Below the pieces are notes generated by a model. The model was given only the letters and a program-made list of their open reading frames with translations. It was not told where the DNA came from and did not search any database. Both the position numbers and the translations under genes were made by a program. Below, in pieces: positions 1 through 5,900 of a stretch of DNA of 5,900 bases. The stretch comes from Candidatus Omnitrophota bacterium. GTDB lineage: Bacteria > Omnitrophota > Gorgyraeia > Zapsychrales > Fredricksoniimonadaceae. The stretch is taken from NCBI GenBank assembly GCA_016789035.1, contig JAEUSC010000475.1, positions 1 through 5,900 of the forward strand, read 5' to 3'. Positions within the stretch are counted from its first letter, which is position 1. Every line of letters starts with the position of its first letter.

Positions 1-323
1 AGAGCGCTGATGATCCGCACATGATCATTAAAAAAGTTTCTGGCTTTGGGAGGAAGTGTGGAGTAGTCGATCCCGTCGTAGACAACGCCGCTATAACGGA
101 AAATCGCCTCAAGTGTAGGGGAAGTTAATAACTGGGCATTGGCCGTCTTCGCTGCTTCCAAGGCCTTGCCTTTGACACCGTAGAGCGCCGAAAGATCGCC
201 TCGGTAAGCAGTGAGCCGGTCATGCATTACCTTTATATCTGTACTGAAACATCCGAGGGGCTTTTCATCGCCGGATGCGGCCTTTCCCTCGGAAGGAGGA
301 ATCAGAATGACAACCTGAGACAT
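1..323 (-). CDS. yaaA: YaaA/DUF328 (UPF0246) family peroxide-stress protein, N-terminal part, cut by window edge
   Basis: Translation from the ATG at 323 gives 107 complete residues and runs off the window start, so the C-terminal half is missing. The protein opens with a hydrophobic strand followed by PPSEGK (residues 9-14), and later has SPTLEAIFRYSGVVYDGID (68-86) and VRIISA (102-107). From memory, this layout is that of the YaaA/DUF328 family, in the PPSEGK subtype common in actinobacteria rather than the PAKTL subtype of E. coli YaaA. Characterised YaaA is a cytoplasmic DNA-binding protein that limits free intracellular iron during peroxide stress. The start lies 16 bases after the ogt stop, and the ogt stop overlaps a purine-rich AAGGTGAAGG stretch that can serve as ribosome binding site, so translation is probably coupled. 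It is the third gene of an elbB-ogt-yaaA run. The family call is fairly firm; the physiological role is inferred. Confidence 0.85.
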   Translation of the reverse strand, partial: MSQVVILIPPSEGKAASGDEKPLGCFSTDIKVMHDRLTAYRGDLSALYGVKGKALEAAKTANAQLLTSPTLEAIFRYSGVVYDGIDYSTLPPKARNFFNDHVRIISA

Positions 324-339
324 TCACTCAACCTTCACC

Positions 340-825
340 TTAGAAAGCACTGACACCCTCAAGTTTTAATAAGCTCCGTTTGACCGGAAGCCCGCCGCTA
401 TATCCGCCGATTCCGCCGTCTGAGGCAATCACCCTGTGACAGGGAACCACTATGCAAACCGGATTCTTTCCATTGGCATTTCCCACCGCGCGAACAGCTT
501 TAGGATTTCTGATTTTCTTGGCAATATCGGCATAGGAAACCGTCTTTCCGAAGGGAATGCGGGAAAGCTCTTTCCATACTCTCTTTTGAAAATCCGTGCC
601 GTCAAGGTCTAAGGGAATATCGAAATCCTGCCTTTCCCCCTTGAAATACTGTTTGAGCTGATCGCTGGCCGACTTTAAGATTTCCTTTTGCGGCGAGGGA
701 CCGGAAATCGAATTTTCTGAGGTTACAGTCTCTTGACAGACGTTGACCCCGCGAAGCCCTTTTTCCGTAGCTTGCAGATGAATAGTTCCAACCGGTGAAG
801 ACATAGCATATTCAATAACACTCAT
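340..825 (-). CDS. ogt: Methylated-DNA--[protein]-cysteine S-methyltransferase (O6-alkylguanine repair)
   Basis: This suicide enzyme moves an alkyl group from O6-alkylguanine (or O4-alkylthymine) in DNA to its own cysteine. Numbered from the ATG at 825 (161 aa, normal for Ogt), the N-terminal ribonuclease-like domain covers about residues 1-70 and the helix-turn-helix active-site domain about 75-158. The acceptor lies in VPCHRV with Cys129. The spacing to Tyr98 (VSYADIA), Arg112 (the arginine finger in RAVGNA) and Asn121 (the hinge in KNPVC) equals that of human MGMT Tyr114, Arg128, Asn137 and Cys145, so all catalytic elements are present. There is no Ada-type N-terminal domain. A GTG sits one codon upstream at 828, but AAAGGAG is 6 bases from the ATG and only 3 from the GTG, so the ATG is preferred. 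The gene starts 13 bases after the elbB stop and sits in one operon with elbB and yaaA. Confidence 0.96.
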   Translation of the reverse strand: MSVIEYAMSSPVGTIHLQATEKGLRGVNVCQETVTSENSISGPSPQKEILKSASDQLKQYFKGERQDFDIPLDLDGTDFQKRVWKELSRIPFGKTVSYADIAKKIRNPKAVRAVGNANGKNPVCIVVPCHRVIASDGGIGGYSGGLPVKRSLLKLEGVSAF

Positions 826-831
826 CACGCG

Positions 832-838
832 CTCCTTT
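832..838 (-). promoter_or_regulatory. Ribosome binding site of ogt
   Basis: AAAGGAG on the minus strand begins immediately after the elbB stop codon (839-841, TAG) and lies 6 bases before the ATG at 825. It decides between the ATG and the GTG at 828, which would be only 3 bases away. Its contact with the elbB stop suggests translational coupling. Confidence 0.75.
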
Positions 839-1495
839 CTACGATTTAATCATCTCCAAAGTTTTCTGGACAACACGCTCGGCGCAATTGGCCACATCCA
901 GAATACTGGCATCATACATATAACACGGCCCGGTGACCACTTTATTGTTTTCATCGGCAACAAACGCATCACAGGCCGCATCTTTAGTCTTGGCTCCCAT
1001 CTGATGTAGCTTGGCGTTGACATTCACATCATTCCCAATCGTCACACAGACGCCTTGCAGAATTCGCCCGAGAATCACGGGAGCAATACAAAGAGCCCCA
1101 ATAGGCTTACCTGCTTTGTGCATCACCGTGACCGCACGTGTTACATCCGTGTTGACTGTGCAATTAGGACCATCCACCCCAAACGTCGAGAGATTCAGAG
1201 CCGCTCCCTGTCCGCCGGGAATAAAAAGGGCTGCAAAATCCTTTTCCTGAAAATCGCTGAGCGGTTTGATTTTACCGCGTGCGATCCGCGCTGCTTCCAC
1301 AATAACACTGCGCTTTTCACTGACCGTTTCGCCGGTCAGATGATTAACCACACGGTGCTGCATAATATCAGGCGCGAAACATTGATAATCATAACCAGCC
1401 TTTTTAATGGCCAAAAGAGTTGTGACTGACTCATGGATTTCCCCGCCGTCGCGGTTTCCACAACCGGAAAGAATTACGGCAACCATTTTATTCAT
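839..1495 (-). CDS. elbB: Isoprenoid biosynthesis glyoxalase ElbB (DJ-1/PfpI superfamily)
   Basis: The 218-aa protein matches E. coli ElbB (217 aa) almost end to end from memory: VILSGCG (residues 7-13), GGEIHES (17-23), CFAPD (39-43), NHLTGE (51-56), PGGQGAA (93-99), GALCIAPV (133-140), TIGNDV (152-157) and DENNKVVTGP (181-190). It has a class I amidotransferase-like (DJ-1/PfpI) fold with the elbow nucleophile Cys136 and the conserved Glu19. Homologues convert glyoxal to glycolate weakly and have been linked genetically to isoprenoid production, so a role in reactive-carbonyl detoxification is plausible but not proven here. The frame extends 11 codons upstream to 1528, but the ATG at 1495 is chosen because it aligns with the E. 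coli N terminus and follows an AGAGG motif. The protein is cytoplasmic, with no signal peptide. It is the first gene of the tight elbB-ogt-yaaA cluster. Confidence 0.95.
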   Translation of the reverse strand: MNKMVAVILSGCGNRDGGEIHESVTTLLAIKKAGYDYQCFAPDIMQHRVVNHLTGETVSEKRSVIVEAARIARGKIKPLSDFQEKDFAALFIPGGQGAALNLSTFGVDGPNCTVNTDVTRAVTVMHKAGKPIGALCIAPVILGRILQGVCVTIGNDVNVNAKLHQMGAKTKDAACDAFVADENNKVVTGPCYMYDASILDVANCAERVVQKTLEMIKS

Positions 1496-1557
1496 ACATC
1501 CTCTTTCTTCATTGCCCCACAAATGCAACGATCATTAAATTCTCAAAACAAAAACAT

Positions 1558-1569
1558 GTTCTAAAGAAC
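1558..1569. repeat. Short dyad between the MATE gene and elbB
   Basis: GTTCT and AGAAC flank a 2-base centre in the 102-base gap between the MATE stop and the elbB start. On the minus strand it is followed by ATGTTTTTGTTTT, so it could be a weak terminator for the MATE transcript (a 4-bp stem with a UUUA loop) or an operator for elbB. The stem is too short to be convincing. No strong promoter is apparent in this gap, so elbB may depend on read-through from the MATE gene. Confidence 0.25.
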
Positions 1570-1597
1570 CACACTATCTTTGCATCGCGATGACGTT

Positions 1598-2977
1598 TTA
1601 GTCAAGAACAGGATCGACCACGTGGATCGACTTCCATCGGCCGGTCCGATATCGTAAGTACGGAAGACACGTCATGGCCAAAAAAACCGAAATCATGGTG
1701 ACCCAAGATTGATAAACAGAAAAGTCCCATACCTTCAACATCAAAACAAGAAGCGTCAGAAGTATCCAATGGATGCCTACGGAAATTCCCATGGCCCACA
1801 ATGTATCACCCGCCCCACGCAGTGCGCCGATAAAAACCATAAAAACGGATTGTGCTGAGACATAGAATGCCACAAACTTGACCAGCGCTATGGCCAACGG
1901 CACGGCTTGGATAAAGATCTCCCGAGAAGATTGCGGTTCAAAGATCTGAACGAGACCGTGCGGAAGAAAAACAAATAAAATAACCATCAGAAATGAATAA
2001 AAGAGCCCTACCTTCACCCCCGAAGCAATAGAACTTTTGACAACCGCAACATTCTGCGCCCCCATATATCGTCCGACGAGGCTTGTCACACCCATTTCTA
2101 TTCCCACCAATGGAATATACGCCACCAGCTCCCAATTAAACACCATGGTAATCGCGGCGGCAGCCACCAACCCTTCAGAATGAAGAACAAACACCATCGC
2201 GGTAAAGGCGATCAAATTAAAGAGCATCTCAATCCCGCCCGGATAGCCGTAATGCCACAGCTTGCGCATAATCTTTGAATCAAATCTCAGGCTGTCGGCC
2301 ACATAAAACTCCTGAACATTTCTTTTAGAAAAATAAATGACAGACATAACAACTATAGCGCACCCGGTCGCAATAATGGTACCCAAGGCGGCTCCTTTGA
2401 CTCCCATCGCAGGACATCCAAACTTTCCGAACACAAAAATGTAATTCAATGCCACATTCACACTCATCGCAATCAAGGCCCCGAGCATCACAATCTTCGT
2501 ACGGCCAATGCCTGTAAAATACGAACTCAACGCATGCCGCAGTAAGGTGAAAATTGACCCCAGAACAAGGATGTCAAAATATTGCGTCTGCAATTGCAAC
2601 TCGTAACTATCAATGCCGCTATGCGCAAAAATCCAGTGCGCCATCGGGACCATAAGAAGAATGACAGGATAGGCCACACAGGCAACGACGACGGTTTGAG
2701 TCAGCGTAGAACTGCACCCCGCTTTTTTCCCGGCACCAAGAAATTGCGCCACCAGCGCCGTTGCATAACCGATTAGCCCCAGAAAGAAAGACGTCAGGAC
2801 AATGACCGAAAGCCCCCCGGTCATGGCGGCACTCATGCTTTGCGGTTCGAGTTTGGAAAGAAAAAGACGGTCGGTAAAAATCATGACCGTATCGCAGGCA
2901 AACGAAACCATCATGGGAAGCGCGACAGAAATCATTTCCCCGATGCTGCCGGGACTGTGTTTGGAATATGAGGACAT
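1598..2977 (-). CDS. MATE-family multidrug/toxin efflux transporter
   Basis: A polytopic inner-membrane protein of 459 aa from the ATG at 2977, the usual MATE length, with about 12 hydrophobic segments in two six-helix halves. Family signatures are seen: ALPMM in the first helix with Asp36 in FTDRLFLSKL (position of the conserved helix-1 Asp of NorM), VAQFLGAGK (76-84), MGVKGAALGT (191-200), TSLVGRYMGAQN (298-309) and FIGALRGAGDT (382-392). MATE proteins expel cationic drugs and metabolites by Na+ or H+ antiport; the substrate cannot be read from sequence, and the coupling ion is uncertain. The frame continues upstream to a TTG at 3031, but that codon lies inside the gapA terminator, so it is unlikely to be used. 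The ATG at 2977 lacks a clear Shine-Dalgarno sequence, and a later ATG at 2935 is also possible. The gene follows the gapA terminator and precedes elbB by 102 bases. Confidence 0.92.
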   Translation of the reverse strand: MSSYSKHSPGSIGEMISVALPMMVSFACDTVMIFTDRLFLSKLEPQSMSAAMTGGLSVIVLTSFFLGLIGYATALVAQFLGAGKKAGCSSTLTQTVVVACVAYPVILLMVPMAHWIFAHSGIDSYELQLQTQYFDILVLGSIFTLLRHALSSYFTGIGRTKIVMLGALIAMSVNVALNYIFVFGKFGCPAMGVKGAALGTIIATGCAIVVMSVIYFSKRNVQEFYVADSLRFDSKIMRKLWHYGYPGGIEMLFNLIAFTAMVFVLHSEGLVAAAAITMVFNWELVAYIPLVGIEMGVTSLVGRYMGAQNVAVVKSSIASGVKVGLFYSFLMVILFVFLPHGLVQIFEPQSSREIFIQAVPLAIALVKFVAFYVSAQSVFMVFIGALRGAGDTLWAMGISVGIHWILLTLLVLMLKVWDFSVYQSWVTMISVFLAMTCLPYLRYRTGRWKSIHVVDPVLD

Positions 2978-2984
2978 GGCGGAT

Positions 2985-3013
2985 ATTTTACGCAGCGAAA
3001 TTTTCAACGGCAA
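2985..3013 (-). promoter_or_regulatory. Candidate promoter for the MATE gene (TTGCCG-N17-TAAAAT)
   Basis: On the minus strand, TTGCCG (3013-3008, four of six -35 positions) and TAAAAT (2990-2985, five of six -10 positions) are 17 bases apart, immediately downstream of the gapA terminator. The predicted transcription start is about 2978, directly at the ATG at 2977, which would make the mRNA leaderless or imply a later start codon. This is a pattern match only. Confidence 0.35.
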
Positions 3014-3025
3014 TAGATTTGTATT

Positions 3026-3060
3026 AAACAAAAACGCCCTGTCTTTTAAACAGGGCGTTT
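3026..3060 (-). terminator. Rho-independent terminator of gapA
   Basis: A perfect 10-bp stem (arms 3060-3051 and 3041-3032, core CGCCCTG/CAGGGCG) with a 9-base loop runs into TTTTTGTTT on the minus strand. It begins 22 bases after the gapA stop. On the plus strand only three T residues follow the stem, so it works in the gapA direction. It separates gapA from the MATE gene. Confidence 0.92.
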
Positions 3061-3082
3061 CGATCTCGTAACTCTAATTATC

Positions 3083-4213
<1,131 letters not shown>

Positions 4214-4228
4214 TTAATGAACTTTTCA

Positions 4229-4256
4229 ATGATACCGAGAACTTCGAATTTGTCAA
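4229..4256 (-). promoter_or_regulatory. Predicted sigma70-type promoter of gapA (TTGACA-N16-TATCAT)
   Basis: A perfect -35 TTGACA (4256-4251) is followed after 16 bases by TATCAT (4234-4229), five of six to the -10 consensus. The predicted start is a purine near 4222, giving a leader of about 78 nt. The spacer contains the palindrome TTCGAA (4248-4243), which might be part of an operator. It is the best promoter match I found in the window, and it lies in the 170-base gap between galT and gapA. Confidence 0.7.
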
Positions 4257-4314
4257 TATTGATGTTTAGCTCTTCTTCTTCCAGCCAAACACTCAGATAT
4301 CACAAAATCAAGTT

Positions 4315-5310
4315 TCAGTTATCCCTGAGACACCGGGCGGCGGCACCGGGAGAAGTAGGAACGATATAAAGCCCCGTCCCCCATTCAAACCCAACCGAAT
4401 GGGTGAGTTTAGGAATGATCTCGATATGCCAATGATAACTTTCTGGAGAATCATAATCATTGGGCGCAACATGCAAAAAGAAATTATAGGCCGGATTTGA
4501 AAGCACTTTTCTGATTCTTCCGAGAATATCTTTCAGCATTTTCGCCAGTTCTTTTTTCTCTCCTGACGAGATGGTCGTAAAATCCGACGCATGCTTTTTC
4601 GGAATGATCCATGTTTCAAAGGCGTAACGGGGGGCAAACGGGCAGAATGATAAAAAGTCGGAATTCTCGACAATAATCCGTTCTTTGTCCTGATGCTCCT
4701 GATGGATCATATCACAAAAAATACATCGGCCGCGGTAGCGGAAATAATTTCTGGCACCTTCCAGCTCCTCAACTACAAATTTCGGAACCATGGGAAGAGC
4801 GATGACCTGGCTATGGGCATGTTCAATTGAACCCCCGGCAGACTCACCGAAATTTTTGAAAAGACAAATATACTTAAATCTCTTCTGTTTAGCCAATTTC
4901 TTGGCGCGGCTGATGTATGTATCTAAAACATCTGCCAAATCCTCAAGACTCAGATCAGGCAATTGCGCCTGATGATCGGGTGTCTCAATAATGATTTCAT
5001 GAGCGCCGATACCGGTTGTCATGTCATACATTCCAATGCCGGTTTTTTCGAAAGCACCCTCTTCTTTTAAAGCCGGAAATTTATTTGGTACCGCCCGCAC
5101 TTTCCAGCCGGAACCGTTAGGTTTGGAATCTTCCGAACGGACAGCTTCGATTTCCGGGGGAGTTAAATTTTCTTTTCCTGCGCAAAACGGACAAGTCGCT
5201 TGCCGATGAGGCGCATGATCTTCTTTTTCAAAGTCCCCCGGCAACAACTCGGGATCCGTTTTAATCACTACCCACCGTCCAACGATTGGTTCACGTCTTA
5301 ATTCTGGCAT
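4315..5310 (-). CDS. galT: Galactose-1-phosphate uridylyltransferase family protein (two-zinc type)
   Basis: A complete 331-aa cytoplasmic member of the GalT branch of the HIT superfamily. These enzymes move a nucleotidyl group through a covalent nucleotidyl-histidine; GalT exchanges UDP-glucose and galactose 1-phosphate in the Leloir pathway. The opening PELRREPIVGRWV is typical. Zinc site one is predicted from Cys40, Cys43 (CPFC), His104 (GAHE) and His164; site two from Cys196, Cys199 (CIFC), His240 and His295 (YHWH). The 55-residue spacing of the last two agrees with the Arabidopsis ADP-glucose phosphorylase structure as I recall it. The active-site motif is HAHSQ (164-168) with His166 as predicted nucleophile, where E. 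coli GalT has HPHGQ. The ATG at 5310 has a modest AAGG nine bases upstream. Substrate could be UDP-galactose/glucose or ADP-glucose; no galK or galE lies nearby. A paralogue sits 76 bases upstream. Confidence 0.88.
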   Translation of the reverse strand: MPELRREPIVGRWVVIKTDPELLPGDFEKEDHAPHRQATCPFCAGKENLTPPEIEAVRSEDSKPNGSGWKVRAVPNKFPALKEEGAFEKTGIGMYDMTTGIGAHEIIIETPDHQAQLPDLSLEDLADVLDTYISRAKKLAKQKRFKYICLFKNFGESAGGSIEHAHSQVIALPMVPKFVVEELEGARNYFRYRGRCIFCDMIHQEHQDKERIIVENSDFLSFCPFAPRYAFETWIIPKKHASDFTTISSGEKKELAKMLKDILGRIRKVLSNPAYNFFLHVAPNDYDSPESYHWHIEIIPKLTHSVGFEWGTGLYIVPTSPGAAARCLRDN

Positions 5311-5336
5311 ATTTAGCTACCTTTTTAAAAACCTTT

Positions 5337-5372
5337 CGGCTCCCGAAACCTCAGGCCAAACTTAGGAAGCCG
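5337..5372 (-). repeat. Intercistronic inverted repeat between the two galT-like genes
   Basis: On the minus strand CGGCTTCC (5372-5365) can pair with GGGAGCCG (5344-5337) over 8 positions including one G-U, closing a 20-base loop. AAAGG separates the stem from TTTTT, so it is a poor rho-independent terminator. It may instead stabilise RNA or lower read-through between the two genes. It fills most of the 76-base gap and lies just before the galT ribosome binding site. Confidence 0.4.
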
Positions 5373-5386
5373 GGGCTTATTCACCT

Positions 5387-5900
5387 TTAAATTTTTACCT
5401 CGCGAAGGAACTTTGCCGTAGTTTCCGGCGGAATCGAACAAATATAAAAACCCGTTCCCTTCTCAAATCCAGCCACTCTGGAAATGTGCGGTAATATTTC
5501 CAGATGCCAATGATAATCTTGCTCAATGGTACGGTATTTTGTACCTCCCGCATTCTCCAAACAAAACGGGGCGGTTTGAACGACATAATTGTATGCGGGA
5601 TCTTCCATCCCAACCTTAATACGCCGAAGGACTTCCTTCATCATCTTGGCGAGATCCCTTTCATAACCAGCCAAACTTTGCGCGAAATCGCAGGCATGGA
5701 TTTTCGGCAAGACCCATATTTCAAACGGAAAGCGTGACGCAAACGGAGTGATGGCTAAAAAATGATCTGTTTCAACAACGACCCGCTGACCACTGGCCTT
5801 TTCCTGACGGATGAGATCGCAAAATAAACAACGGTCGTGATATTCATAATATTTTTTAGCACCGGCGATCTTGTCTTTTACACGGATCGGATTGACAGGT
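5387..5900 (-). CDS. galT: Second GalT-family nucleotidylyltransferase, C-terminal half, cut by window edge
   Basis: An open frame enters from the window end (first whole codon at 5899) and gives 170 residues before the TAA at 5389-5387. The ATG/TTG-like start near 5710 is internal: in-frame coding sequence continues upstream without a stop. The fragment carries the second zinc-site pattern of the GalT family: RCLFCDLI, then PFASRFPFEIWVLPKIH, then QDYHWHLEILP, followed by GFEKGTGFY. By hand alignment it is about 45% identical to the neighbouring protein at 4315-5310 over some 88 residues, so the two are tandem paralogues. It differs in having VVQTAP where the neighbour has FLHVAP (a lost histidine) and in a longer segment before YHWH. 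The catalytic HxH motif lies outside the window, so activity cannot be judged. The symbol reflects the family only; galT function is not established. Confidence 0.88.
   Translation of the reverse strand, partial: PVNPIRVKDKIAGAKKYYEYHDRCLFCDLIRQEKASGQRVVVETDHFLAITPFASRFPFEIWVLPKIHACDFAQSLAGYERDLAKMMKEVLRRIKVGMEDPAYNYVVQTAPFCLENAGGTKYRTIEQDYHWHLEILPHISRVAGFEKGTGFYICSIPPETTAKFLREVKI

Noticed and set aside
1055..1429. Plus-strand open frame of 124 codons opposite elbB
   Set aside because: It lies wholly within elbB, which matches its family end to end. The plus-strand product has no recognisable motif and no convincing ribosome binding site.
1496..1528. Eleven-codon N-terminal extension of elbB
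   Set aside because: The E. coli homologue begins at the position of the internal ATG at 1495, which also has an AGAGG upstream; the extension overlaps that ribosome binding site.
1583..1592. 10-base palindrome CATCGCGATG just after the MATE stop codon
   Set aside because: With no loop and no following T-run it is neither a terminator nor a clear operator, and a palindrome of this size can occur by chance.
2978..3031. Eighteen-codon TTG-started N-terminal extension of the MATE protein
   Set aside because: Its start codon is inside the T-run of the gapA terminator, it has no ribosome binding site, and the extension is not typical of MATE N termini.
5387..5710. Treating this stretch as a separate 107-codon gene
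   Set aside because: The frame is open upstream to the window edge and encodes the CLFC and PFASRFPFE blocks of the GalT family, so it is the end of a longer gene.

Overview
The window is a compact bacterial chromosomal segment in which every convincing gene lies on the minus strand. In transcription order, from high to low coordinates, it holds: the C-terminal half of a GalT-family nucleotidylyltransferase (window edge to 5387); a complete paralogue of it (5310-4315); glyceraldehyde-3-phosphate dehydrogenase (4144-3083); a MATE-family membrane exporter (2977-1598); an ElbB/DJ-1-like glyoxalase (1495-839); an Ogt-type DNA alkyl-transfer repair protein (825-340); and the N-terminal part of a YaaA-family peroxide-stress protein (323 to the window edge). 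Plus-strand open frames are shadows of these genes. No tRNA, rRNA, CRISPR array, insertion sequence or attachment site is visible.

The base composition is moderate (close to half G+C by eye). Shine-Dalgarno sequences and sigma70-like promoters are recognisable, and gene spacing is tight. The organism cannot be named from this sequence alone. Two features argue against a textbook enterobacterium: the GAPDH closely resembles the glycosomal enzyme of trypanosomatids rather than E. coli GapA, and the GalT proteins belong to the two-zinc, CPFC-containing branch common in less-studied phyla. An uncultured or candidate-phylum bacterium would fit, but this is inference.

There seem to be three transcription blocks. 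The tandem galT-like genes form the first. gapA is the second: it has its own near-consensus promoter, a 78-nt leader carrying a terminator-like hairpin directly before the ribosome binding site, and a strong intrinsic terminator after its stop codon. The third runs from the MATE gene through elbB, ogt and yaaA. The last three genes are separated by only 13 and 16 bases and look like one operon for chemical-damage control (reactive carbonyls, alkylated DNA, peroxide/iron).

The items most worth a second look are the possible attenuator in the gapA leader, the trypanosomatid-like GAPDH, the diverged tandem GalT pair, and the grouping of the damage-control genes. No wholly new system is evident.
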